A DNA stretch of 63,470 nucleotides, taken from the NCBI GenBank assembly GCA_034933245.1, contig JAYFNX010000026.1:1-63470 (forward strand), read 5' to 3'. The number at the start of each line of letters is the position of its first letter. Position 1 is the stretch's first letter. The DNA comes from Pelethousia sp034933245 (GTDB lineage Bacteria; Bacillota; Clostridia; Christensenellales; CAG-138). A program made the position numbers and the translations under genes. This document shows, piece after piece, positions 34,727 to 42,538 of the stretch. The notes below the pieces were generated by a model. It made no database searches and was not told the DNA's origin. It saw nothing but the letters and a program-made list of their open reading frames with translations.

Positions 34727-36070
34727 TCAAATCGTTAAAAATGTTTTTCTCGCCGGTTCTTCCGTTGCCAGGGGGTTATAGGGTTTGGGCTGCCGGGGTG
34801 TGGGGGGAGCGCAGGATGCGGGCCGGGACATGAGGGCATAGCGCAGCGCTTCGGGGGCATGATCCTCTCCATCCGCCGCGTCCTCTCGGCTGTGCTTGTC
34901 AAACACCAACATGGGCAGGGTGCGGATCAGGTTTTCACAACAGGGAAAGGCTTGCCATCGGGGGAAGCCGTCCGCCCCATTCGCCAGATAACCCCGCAGG
35001 CGCTGCCAGCCCGCTATCCGTGAATTGTCCGCCGGGGTCAGGGGCACGCCGGAAAGCGCGAAGAGCTCCGCAATGCTTTCCCCTTCAAACCCGCCCTCGC
35101 TTTTGAGCAGAGCGCCCCGCTTCTGCCACATATCCGGCGACGCCACAGTGTAAGCGATGTTCTCGCCCTTTGACAGGTCCAACATATGGGCCGCCACGTT
35201 ATCCGCCCGCATGCCGCGCACATACAGCTCCCGGTAGGTAAATACCCGGTTGTCACCATCCACGGCATGCCAGAGCACAGCGCATGGGTCGTTATACCCC
35301 CAGTCCATGGAGCGGAAGCGCCGCCACCAGCCGGGGATAGGGAAGGCCGGCGTTACATGGCGCGCCCTGGAAAATTCCCGGAAAAACTGGCCGGAAAGCA
35401 CATCCCAATCCCCATCCAGATAGGCGCGCCTAAGGTCCTCCGGCAGGGCCTGCAAAAGGCGCACATAGTCTGGATCCGCCGTGAGAAGCACGGGATTATC
35501 CCATACCCGTGCCGGAATAAAGACATAATCTTCCGGCCGCTCTCCGTTCTCATACCGTCTGTCGATAAACAGTCGCTTTACCCACCCGTGCCCCGGCCCG
35601 CCGGGATTGCAGGTATAATACATCCTGGGCCGCAGGCTGGGATTGGCCGTGCGGTTGCAGGTGGTTAAAAAGCGCATCTGCTCTTCTGTAAAGTGGGTCG
35701 CCTCCTCCATCCCGATCACATCGTATTCCTGGCCCTGGTATTGATAAACGTCGTTCTCATTGTCGCAGTATCCCAGGCGTATGCGGCTTCCTGTGGGAAA
35801 TTGGAACACCCGTTCTCCGCTATTGTAGCGCGCAATTCCCTGCAATTCCTTTAATAAAGGCACCAGGTGATTTTCCCGCAGTTCCGGCAGCGTGCGCCTG
35901 AGCAGCAGAATGTTTCGCTCCGGCTGCGCCAGGGCCAACATCACCAGCTTGCGGCGCATGGCCCAGCTTTTTCCGCCCCCCCGCGCCCCGCCATAGGCCG
36001 TATGCCGCACGGTGCTGCAAAAAAAGGTTTCCTGTCTGGGGTTTGGCAACCCCTTTAATCGAACATACAA
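34727..36070 (-). CDS. Phage terminase large subunit
   Basis: 447 aa. The ATPase domain has the Walker A motif GGARGGGKSWAM and Walker B YDVIGMEEATHF with catalytic Glu; LLLRRTLPELREN is the adenine-side motif. The C-terminal RNase H-like nuclease begins at RSMDWGYNDPCAVLW (first catalytic Asp). TTG start six bases after AAGGAG; an ATG four bases further on is out of frame. It is intact and paired only with the portal gene. Confidence 0.92.
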   Translation of the reverse strand: MYVRLKGLPNPRQETFFCSTVRHTAYGGARGGGKSWAMRRKLVMLALAQPERNILLLRRTLPELRENHLVPLLKELQGIARYNSGERVFQFPTGSRIRLGYCDNENDVYQYQGQEYDVIGMEEATHFTEEQMRFLTTCNRTANPSLRPRMYYTCNPGGPGHGWVKRLFIDRRYENGERPEDYVFIPARVWDNPVLLTADPDYVRLLQALPEDLRRAYLDGDWDVLSGQFFREFSRARHVTPAFPIPGWWRRFRSMDWGYNDPCAVLWHAVDGDNRVFTYRELYVRGMRADNVAAHMLDLSKGENIAYTVASPDMWQKRGALLKSEGGFEGESIAELFALSGVPLTPADNSRIAGWQRLRGYLANGADGFPRWQAFPCCENLIRTLPMLVFDKHSREDAADGEDHAPEALRYALMSRPASCAPPTPRQPKPYNPLATEEPARKTFLTI

Positions 36071-36245
36071 GCAGATCTCCTTTCTTAATTTTGCTCAGCA
36101 CACTTGTTCTATCCCATTCAGCATATCTGTTTTGCCTGCCGGGGTAAAGGACACCTTTGCGGCAATTTTTCTACGTTTTTTAGGCACGATTTGTGCAACT
36201 TACTCATTTACAGTCCCACTTTTGGTACTTTATAATTTTTGGGCA

Positions 36246-36274
36246 TTGACCCGTGCCTGTAGCTTAGGTATGAT
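36246..36274 (+). promoter_or_regulatory. Strong predicted sigma-A promoter of the sigma-like regulator
   Basis: TTGACC (36246-36251), 17 bp, TATGAT (36269-36274). The rest of the AT-rich gap 36071-36336 between the divergent terminase and regulator genes shows no other gene. Confidence 0.75.
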
Positions 36275-36336
36275 AAAACTACAGTTCAAACATTTGTTCT
36301 ATCACTTCTCATCAAATGTTAAAGGAGCAAGAGTAC

Positions 36337-36852
36337 ATGCAATACGATATGGAAAATTACATGGTGTCTGCCCAGGCGTTGGAACGGTATTATGGCCCGC
36401 AGCCGGAGCAGCCCGCGCAGGCAGCCTACAAGGCCACGGAGCAACGGTTATACCGGGTGCCCGTGTTGCGCGAAAAGGTTGAAGATGATAAGGAAGACCT
36501 CATGGCGCTGGAAAGCGGCGAGGCAGAGCTTTTATGCCCGCGCCCCGCTCTGTTGGAACTTGGCCGCACCAACAACCTCCGGCGGTCTCCCCAGGAAATT
36601 CGCGGAGACCAGATGGCCGTCTTGCGCAGCCGTTTGGCAGCCAGCGAGCGCGAACTGCGCAGGATGGCCGCCGCCCTCAGCTGTATTGCGGAAGATCCGT
36701 ATTACCCGGCCATTGAGCTACGGTATTTTCAAGGCATGCGGGAGGTTGATATCGCGGAGCGCCTCCAGTGCGACCCCGCCACCGTGCGCCGTAACCGCGC
36801 CCGGTTGGTAAAACGGTTGGCGCTGCGCCTATATGGGGTGGATTGTCAATAA
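36337..36852 (+). CDS. Sigma-70 region 4-like / ArpU-like phage regulator
   Basis: 171 aa. The C-terminal third contains a helix-turn-helix of sigma region 4 type: AIELRYFQGMREVDIAERL followed by CDPATVRRNRARLVKRLA. The N-terminal part is charged and without a recognised domain. Such proteins (ArpU/RinA-like) switch on late and packaging genes in Firmicutes phages. It is transcribed away from the terminase gene. ATG chosen after AAAGGAG; an upstream ATG at 36316 lacks a ribosome site. Confidence 0.75.
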   Translation: MQYDMENYMVSAQALERYYGPQPEQPAQAAYKATEQRLYRVPVLREKVEDDKEDLMALESGEAELLCPRPALLELGRTNNLRRSPQEIRGDQMAVLRSRLAASERELRRMAAALSCIAEDPYYPAIELRYFQGMREVDIAERLQCDPATVRRNRARLVKRLALRLYGVDCQ

Positions 36853-36955
36853 AAGCGGCGATATTCGCATTCGACTGTACCAAAACCGCGGAAGCGTTTT
36901 TCTTGTTAAAAAGGAATCCTTTTGGCGCTTTGCATGAAACTGCGGATAGAAAAGC

Positions 36956-36988
36956 GGCAGGGCCCTCTAGGCCCTGCCGTGATTTTTT
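36956..36988. terminator. Terminator between convergent genes
   Basis: GGCAGGGCC-CTCTA-GGCCCTGCC with a T-run on the plus side and a shorter TTTT on the minus side. It can serve the sigma-like gene and the DUF695-RraB gene. Confidence 0.85.
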
Positions 36989-37010
36989 CCATGTTGGTAG
37001 CATCCCGCAT

Positions 37011-37745
37011 TTATCGGAAAGGCGATATCTTCCCTACGATGGGACAGTTCCAATAGCTCAGGGAACCGTCGTACCGGGCGGCCAGGCGGATAACTTGGCT
37101 GGTCATGGCGTCTATCTCCCCTTTATCCAGGGTGCTGACCCTGCATAGGGAAACCCCGTAGGGCAAGTCCTGATCCGGCTCGTATTCATATTCGCCCACG
37201 GCGAAGCCACCCATGCGCGCCTGCTCGGCAAAAATGCCCACCAGCGGCTCCGCTGGGAAAAAGGCGTGTAAGGTTACCCGCCGGGCGGGCGTAAGGGCGT
37301 CCCCATGCTTTTTCAACAGAAGCAACTGCTTGCGGTTCTGCTCCGTAAATAAACGCGCGGCATCTGGATAAAGGACCTTTCGGTAGGTATCCCGCTCCGG
37401 CTCTTCCCGGACGCCAACCGTGCATTGGAGCAACCGCTCCCGCTCGGCAAGATCCTGGACAAGCTCCGCTTCCTCCGCATTATACACATAGAAGAAGATC
37501 ACCTGCTGGTCTGCGCTCTGGATGGAGCCCGCAAAAGCACCCGTCAGCTTTTTCCGGCACTTTTTTTCCAAATCCGCAAGGTGCTTAATCTCCCGGCCGG
37601 TGAACGGTCCCTGCCGGCTCTTACTCCGCACATAAAGCAGGTATGGCATTGCCGCAAGATCCGCATCGCGTAGCTCCATATCCACCAGGAACTTGGCCGG
37701 CGCACCATCCATATGCCAGTCGTAGGAAAAAAGTTCTTCGGCCAT
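37011..37745 (-). CDS. DUF695 and RraB-like domain protein
   Basis: 244 aa. The N-terminal half (about 5-130) resembles DUF695 (FSYDWHMDGAPAKFLVDMEL and FAGSIQSADQQVIFFYVYNA). The C-terminal half (about 145-240) resembles RraB, the regulator of RNase E: VTLHAFFPAE, GGFAVGEYEYE, LCRVSTLDKGEIDAMT and YDGSLSYWNC. RraB in gammaproteobacteria inhibits RNase E; most Firmicutes use RNase Y, so the target here is unknown. Single gene with its own terminator. Confidence 0.75.
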   Translation of the reverse strand: MAEELFSYDWHMDGAPAKFLVDMELRDADLAAMPYLLYVRSKSRQGPFTGREIKHLADLEKKCRKKLTGAFAGSIQSADQQVIFFYVYNAEEAELVQDLAERERLLQCTVGVREEPERDTYRKVLYPDAARLFTEQNRKQLLLLKKHGDALTPARRVTLHAFFPAEPLVGIFAEQARMGGFAVGEYEYEPDQDLPYGVSLCRVSTLDKGEIDAMTSQVIRLAARYDGSLSYWNCPIVGKISPFR

Positions 37746-37762
37746 CGTTCCTTCCTTTCGTG

Positions 37763-37792
37763 TAAAAATGCAGGGCGGGATGATCCCGCCCC
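37763..37792 (-). terminator. Terminator of alaS
   Basis: GGGCGGGA-TCA-TCCCGCCC hairpin, then on the minus strand TGCATTTTTAC. It lies about 20 nt after the alaS stop, which confirms that the gene really ends there. Confidence 0.82.
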
Positions 37793-37810
37793 GTGGGTTA
37801 TAAAGCTCGG

Positions 37811-39601
37811 TTAGTCCAAAACGGCCTTGATGCGGCGCACGCCCGCGCTGCTGGCCTCTTCCTTTTTAATCGTAAAATGGTGCAGATCCGCCGTATTGGT
37901 GGCATGCGGCCCCCCGCAGATTTCTTTGGAGAAGGCGCCCATGGTATATACTTTAACCCGATCGCCATATTTATCGCCAAAAAGTCCCACAGCGCCTTGC
38001 GCCTTTGCATCCTCCACGCTCATCTCTTCCCAGGTAATGGGGGCGGCGGCTTGTATGCAACGGTTCACTTCGTCCTCCACAGCCTTGAGCTCCTCGGCGG
38101 TAACTTTCCGGCCGAAGCTGAAATCAAAGCGAAGGCGCTCCGCCGTAATGTTGGAGCCGCGCTGGCTTACGGTATTGTCCTGCAGCACTTTGCGCAGGGC
38201 CGCCTGCAACAGGTGGGTGGCGCTATGCAAGCGGGCAGTCTGCTCGCTGGTATCCGCCAGGCCGCCTTTGAAGCGATGCTCCGCGCCGGCCTTGGATTTT
38301 TCCTGATGCTCGTCAAAGGCCTTGCGGAAGCCTTCCAGATCCACCGTAAGTCCATTCTCCGCAGCCATCTCCTGGGTGAATTCCACCGGGAATCCGAAGG
38401 TATCGTAAAGATGGAAGGCGGTTATGCCATCGATGATGCCGTCTGTAAAGGTATCCTTGATGCGCTCGAACTCCCGCATGCCGTTCTTAATCGTATGCTG
38501 GAAGCGCTTCTCCTCCTTGGAGAGCTCGCTGACGACCTTCTCCCGGTTCTCCACCAGTTCGGGATAAGGCTTGCCATATTGGGTGATTACCGCCTCCGCA
38601 ACCTGGGATAAGCTGTTTTCGGGCATACCCAGCTGCATAGCATAGCGGATCGCCCGCCGAATCAAGCGGCGAAGGATGTAGCCTTGGTCCACATTGGAAG
38701 GGGTTACGCCCCTGGGATCGCCCAGCATAAAGGTAGCGCAACGGATATGGTCCGCCACAATGCGGAAAGCGCGGGTCGTCCCCCCGCCATCCTTATAGTT
38801 TTTGCCGGAAAGCTTGGCAATCGCTCCAATGATGCCGGTAAAGGCATCCGTATCGTATACGCTCTCCACACCCTGCAGCGTTGCGATGGTACGGTCCAAG
38901 CCCATGCCCGTGTCCACATTCTGCTGGGAAAGCGGTTCAAAGGTGCCGTCCGCCTTTTTGTTGTATTCCATGAACACGTTGTTCCAAATTTCCAGGTATT
39001 TGCCGCAGGAACAGGAGGGATTGCAGTCCTCCGAGCACTTCGGCTTGCCCGTATCATAGAAAATTTCCGTGTCCGGTCCGCAGGGGCCTGTAACCCCGGC
39101 AGGGCCCCACCAGTTGTGTTTCTTTTCAAGATAGAAGATATGGGAAGGGTCTGACCCCATATTCACCCAGCAATCGTGGGAGAAGGTATCCTTGGGCGCG
39201 TCCGCGTCCCCCTCAAAGCAGGTGAAGTAGAGCTTGTCCTTATCAATGCCAAGCCATTTTTCATCCGTAAGGAATTCCCAGGAGAAGGCAATGGACTCCT
39301 TCTTGAAATAATCCCCTAAAGACCAGTTGCCCAACATCTCAAAAAAGGTGCAGTGGGAGGTATCACCTACATCGTCAATATCGCCGGTGCGCACACACTT
39401 TTGCACATTTGCCAAGCGTATCCCTGCCGGGTGTTTAGCGCCCATAAGATAAGGCACCAACGGATGCATGCCCGCCGTGGTAAAAAGCACGGTTGGGTCG
39501 TTTTCAGGAATGAGGGAAGCCGAAGGGATAATCGAATGTCCCTTCTGCCGAAAGAATTCCAAATACATCTCCCTCAGCTCGTAAGATTTCAACAGCTTCA
39601 T
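37811..39601 (-). CDS. alaS: Alanyl-tRNA synthetase lacking the C-terminal C-Ala domain
   Basis: 596 aa against about 870-880 for standard bacterial AlaRS. The catalytic core has FFEMLGNWSLGDYF. A Cys cluster CSEDCNPSCSCGKYLEIWN (C-x3-C-x3-C-x-C) replaces the usual loop. The tRNA-recognition helices follow, and then an intact editing domain with HSATH and CGGPHATNTADL zinc ligands. It stops at SSAGVRRIKAVLD, exactly the end of the editing domain; the dimerising C-Ala domain is absent. A terminator hairpin begins 20 nt on, so this is not a frameshift. Start ATG after AGAGGTG, with a near-perfect promoter. Confidence 0.93.
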   Translation of the reverse strand: MKLLKSYELREMYLEFFRQKGHSIIPSASLIPENDPTVLFTTAGMHPLVPYLMGAKHPAGIRLANVQKCVRTGDIDDVGDTSHCTFFEMLGNWSLGDYFKKESIAFSWEFLTDEKWLGIDKDKLYFTCFEGDADAPKDTFSHDCWVNMGSDPSHIFYLEKKHNWWGPAGVTGPCGPDTEIFYDTGKPKCSEDCNPSCSCGKYLEIWNNVFMEYNKKADGTFEPLSQQNVDTGMGLDRTIATLQGVESVYDTDAFTGIIGAIAKLSGKNYKDGGGTTRAFRIVADHIRCATFMLGDPRGVTPSNVDQGYILRRLIRRAIRYAMQLGMPENSLSQVAEAVITQYGKPYPELVENREKVVSELSKEEKRFQHTIKNGMREFERIKDTFTDGIIDGITAFHLYDTFGFPVEFTQEMAAENGLTVDLEGFRKAFDEHQEKSKAGAEHRFKGGLADTSEQTARLHSATHLLQAALRKVLQDNTVSQRGSNITAERLRFDFSFGRKVTAEELKAVEDEVNRCIQAAAPITWEEMSVEDAKAQGAVGLFGDKYGDRVKVYTMGAFSKEICGGPHATNTADLHHFTIKKEEASSAGVRRIKAVLD

Positions 39602-39655
39602 ATAGCACACCTCTCTGTTAACATTTGCACAAAACCCTGCATTTTCTATTGCTAG

Positions 39656-39685
39656 ATTATACCGTGATGTTTGTTCACTTGTCAA
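39656..39685 (-). promoter_or_regulatory. Consensus sigma-A promoter of alaS
   Basis: Minus strand TTGACA (39685-39680), 18 bp, TATAAT (39661-39656): both hexamers are perfect. The leader is about 48 nt, too short for a T-box. Confidence 0.88.
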
Positions 39686-39707
39686 CGCGGCTGCGCCCCG
39701 CTATAAT
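39679..39707 (+). promoter_or_regulatory. Sigma-A promoter of the solute-binding-like gene, overlapping the alaS promoter
   Basis: TTGTCA (39679-39684), 17 bp, TATAAT (39702-39707). Five of six -35 bases are shared with the alaS -35 on the opposite strand. The ATG follows six bases after the -10, so the transcript should begin at or next to the start codon. Confidence 0.82.
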
Positions 39708-39713
39708 CAAGAT

Positions 39714-40631
39714 ATGAAAAAAAACCATTGGGAAAAGCGCATACGGCGGCTCTTGTTCAACCTGCGCCGCAACCCCATTACCTTCGTTGGGGATGAAGAC
39801 AAGCCCTACCGTACGGCTCTGCTCGTTTTGGCGGCGGTGGTGTTCGTGTTAATCCTTGCGCTTGCGGGCCGTGAGGAGCCCCAGCTTATGTCCAGCGCGG
39901 AGGTGCTTTCCCTGCAAGAACGCGGCGTGCTGCGGGTGGGGGTTCGCTACGATATGCCCGGCATAGCCGGCCCGGATGGAGGGCTGGAGCAGGAGCTGGC
40001 CCAGCTTTTAGCCCAGCGGATTTTGCCCGATGCGGACCCTGCGGCCAGCCTGGATTTGGTAGAAGTGAATGCCATGACGTTGGGCCCCAAGCTGGATGAC
40101 GGCGGGGTGGATATCGCCATTGCCATGGCATCTTCCTCCATGGCCTCCAAATATAGCTATTCCATCCCTTATTACAGCGATCCCTGCCTGCTGGTGGCGC
40201 GAACGGGCACCCCGAGTTTTGTACTGGAAAGCATGGAGATCGGCGTTGTTCAATCTAACAGGATCCGGGTAAGCCCGGAATATTCCCTGCTCAAAGCCTA
40301 TAGCGCCTCCCACGCCTCCTTGGGGCTCAAGGAAAAGGCCTATGCATCCTATCCCGATATGCTGGATGCGCTGGTTCGGGGCGAAGTGCGTGCGGTTCTC
40401 CTTACGGAGCTTTTTGCAACCCGCTACGCCCAATCCTACCCCATCACCGCCACTGCATTTTCCTTTGGCACAGTGGATTACGCCATTTGCGCCGCCTCGG
40501 ACTCTTCCGCTTTTGCCCAAATTAGCACCCTTCTCCTGGAAGAGCTCAAGGCGGATAACAAGCTTCTTGCCCTCTACCAAGCCCATGGTTTAAATCCGGA
40601 TCGCATTCCCGCGGAGCAGGACCAATCATAA
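39714..40631 (+). CDS. Membrane-anchored family 3 solute-binding-like protein
   Basis: 305 aa. A basic cytoplasmic N-terminus, one membrane segment (about residues 35-54, ALLVLAAVVFVLILALA), then an extracellular domain that reads as a family 3 periplasmic binding protein: EVLSLQERGVLRVGVRYDMPG, DDGGVDIAIAMAS, and YSIPYYSDPCLLVA. No permease or ATPase gene is adjacent, so it may sense a small ligand rather than feed an ABC transporter. There is no ribosome site, and the predicted transcription start coincides with the ATG. Confidence 0.75.
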   Translation: MKKNHWEKRIRRLLFNLRRNPITFVGDEDKPYRTALLVLAAVVFVLILALAGREEPQLMSSAEVLSLQERGVLRVGVRYDMPGIAGPDGGLEQELAQLLAQRILPDADPAASLDLVEVNAMTLGPKLDDGGVDIAIAMASSSMASKYSYSIPYYSDPCLLVARTGTPSFVLESMEIGVVQSNRIRVSPEYSLLKAYSASHASLGLKEKAYASYPDMLDALVRGEVRAVLLTELFATRYAQSYPITATAFSFGTVDYAICAASDSSAFAQISTLLLEELKADNKLLALYQAHGLNPDRIPAEQDQS

Positions 40632-40901
40632 CGCCCCTTCGTTTGCCGTCTGCCGGATATAGCTTGATGGCAGCTTACTTTGGTGAATTCCGCCGTCTTG
40701 TGTTCAACATGGATAATGCCGGTTTTTTTGTTGCACCTGGCGGAGGAATATCGTCCTTTATCCGGAACCCGTTATACCGCCGCAGCGCTCCCGCTGGCCT
40801 CCGTTTCGCTTGGCCCCCGGTTCCTTGCTTTTCGGGGGGGCCTGTGCTATTCTGGACAGGGTATGCGCAAGCAGCCCGATTCAAGCAAGGACGGCCGAGA
40901 C

Positions 40902-41777
40902 ATGCAAGGTTTATTGGTCATGAATGAATTTGGTCAAACGGAAAGTTTCGTGCTTCTACGACAAGCGCTGATGGCCGCCGCATATCGGCTTGGCATGGGT
41001 CTTACCCTGCGCACCAATGCGGCGCTTCTTTTTGACGCGGCTGGCGGTAAGCCCCTATTCCCCGCCGAGCCCTATGATTTCTGCCTTTTTTGGGATAAAG
41101 ACATCCTTCTGGGCCGGCAGCTCACAGCAGGCGGTTTACGGCTTTTTAATTCCATTGACGCCATCGAAATCGCGGATGACAAAGCCCGCACCCATCTTTG
41201 CCTGGGGGCGCATGGCCTGCCCCAGCCCAAAACCATCATCGCCCCCCTCACCTTTGCGGGCCTGGGATATAACAACTTGCATTTTTTGACCCGCGCCGGG
41301 GATTATCTGGGGTTCCCCATGGTCATCAAGGAATGCCATGGTTCCTTTGGCTGGCAGGTATATCTGGCAAACACCTGGGATGATGCAGCGGGCATCCTTA
41401 TGCAGCATGCCCCTTCCCCTATGATCCTGCAGGAATTTGTGCACGAGCGGGTAGGGGAGGATATCCGGGTTTATGTGGTAGGCGGCAAAGCCATTGCCGC
41501 CATACGTCGGCAGAATTCCCGGGACTTTCGCGCAAATGTCAGCTCAGGCGGCGTGGCGGAATCCTACATCCCCACCTCCGAAGAAACGAGCTTGGCTTTG
41601 GCGGCGGCAAAAGCCCTGGGGTTGGATTTTGCAGGGGTGGATCTGCTGATGGGCCGGGATGGCCCGCTCCTTTGCGAGGTCAACTCGAACGCCCACTTCC
41701 GCGGGCTTTCCGCTCGGACCGGGGTGGATGCAGCGGAGGCCATCTTGCTCCACATCCGCAATTCCGTAGGGCAGTAG
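40902..41777 (+). CDS. RimK-like ATP-grasp ligase
   Basis: 291 aa. ATP-grasp features: YLGFPMVIKECHGSFGWQVY (ATP-binding Lys and Gly loop), MILQEFVHERVGEDIRVYVV, and the metal-binding end GVDLLMGRDGPLLCEVNSNA. It resembles RimK/alpha-L-glutamate ligases, which add amino acids to a C-terminus or to a small molecule; the substrate cannot be read from sequence. I chose the ATG after AAGGA; the frame stays open to 40680 but that part does not look like family sequence. Confidence 0.82.
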   Translation: MQGLLVMNEFGQTESFVLLRQALMAAAYRLGMGLTLRTNAALLFDAAGGKPLFPAEPYDFCLFWDKDILLGRQLTAGGLRLFNSIDAIEIADDKARTHLCLGAHGLPQPKTIIAPLTFAGLGYNNLHFLTRAGDYLGFPMVIKECHGSFGWQVYLANTWDDAAGILMQHAPSPMILQEFVHERVGEDIRVYVVGGKAIAAIRRQNSRDFRANVSSGGVAESYIPTSEETSLALAAAKALGLDFAGVDLLMGRDGPLLCEVNSNAHFRGLSARTGVDAAEAILLHIRNSVGQ

Positions 41778-41858
41778 ACGGTATATCGCCGGTTTGTTTT
41801 CCGTCTTTTTTGGTTTTTATCAGGAAGCACACATTTCCTTTCTTTATGGAGGCGCTGC

Positions 41859-42401
41859 ATGGCTGCGTTTGAACTTCTTCCCTGGCAGCCCGCCTTTGCG
41901 GCGGATATCGCCCCTCTGGCCGACGATCCCGGCATTGCGGCCAATTTGCGGGATGCCTTTCCCTCCCCCTATACCCTGCCGGATGCGCAAGCTTTTGTGG
42001 CAAATTGTATCCAAGGTGGCAACCGGGGCCATTTGCTGCGGGCCATCGTGGTGGATGGGCGAGCCGTGGGCAGCATCGGCCTGTTTGCCGGGCAGGATAT
42101 CTACCGCCAAAGCGCAGAGCTTGGCTATTGGCTGGGCCGCCCGTTTTGGGGCCGGGGAATGATGACGGAAGCCGTGGGCCGGCTCTGCGCCGAGGCCTTC
42201 AGCCGCCTACCCATCGTGCGGATCTATGCCGAGCCCTTTGCCCATAATACGGCATCACGCCGGGTTCTGGAGAAGAGCGGTTTTGTTTTAGAGGGTACGA
42301 TGCGCCTGGCCGCCGTGAAAAACGGGGAGCTTTTGGATTGGTGCATGTATGCCCTGCTAAAGGAGCCGGATTGCTTGGCACAAGCCACACCCCTCGCCTA
42401 A
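41859..42401 (+). CDS. GNAT acetyltransferase, RimJ/RimL type
   Basis: 180 aa. Acetyl-CoA-binding region: LGYWLGRPFWGRGMMTEAV, followed by IVRIYAEPFAHNTASRRVLEKSGF, the classical RimL-type signature. It could acetylate a protein N-terminus, an antibiotic or a metabolite. ATG after TGGAGG. It lies 81 nt after the ATP-grasp gene, possibly the same unit, and has a strong terminator. Confidence 0.88.
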   Translation: MAAFELLPWQPAFAADIAPLADDPGIAANLRDAFPSPYTLPDAQAFVANCIQGGNRGHLLRAIVVDGRAVGSIGLFAGQDIYRQSAELGYWLGRPFWGRGMMTEAVGRLCAEAFSRLPIVRIYAEPFAHNTASRRVLEKSGFVLEGTMRLAAVKNGELLDWCMYALLKEPDCLAQATPLA

Positions 42402-42424
42402 TCCCGCAATCCGCTGTATGTAAC

Positions 42425-42467
42425 GGGGCGGCGCATTTTTCATGCGCCGCCCCTCTTGCTGTTTTTA
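42425..42467 (+). terminator. Terminator of the GNAT gene
   Basis: Twelve-base-pair stem GGGGCGGCGCAT / ATGCGCCGCCCC, then a T-rich tail ending in TTTTT. Confidence 0.9.
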
Positions 42468-42538
42468 CTTTCTTTCGGATGAATTCTTAGCCTATCCAAA
42501 GGCTCATGACGCGCCAAAGCTTATACGGCGCCTGCCCG

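Noticed and set aside
31424..37745. Complete prophage
   Set aside because: Only terminase, portal and one regulator are present. No integrase, capsid, tail, lysis or replication gene and no attachment-site repeat was seen.
37763..37810. AlaRS truncation caused by a frameshift or sequencing error
   Set aside because: No coding continuation of the C-Ala domain is found in any frame downstream. A terminator hairpin follows within 20 nt and an unrelated gene comes next.
39602..39655. T-box leader for alaS
   Set aside because: The predicted leader is only about 48 nt, too short for a T-box specifier loop and antiterminator.
40680..40901. N-terminal extension of the ATP-grasp protein
   Set aside because: The frame is open, but the extension lacks a ribosome site and does not resemble the family; the ATG at 40902 has a good site.
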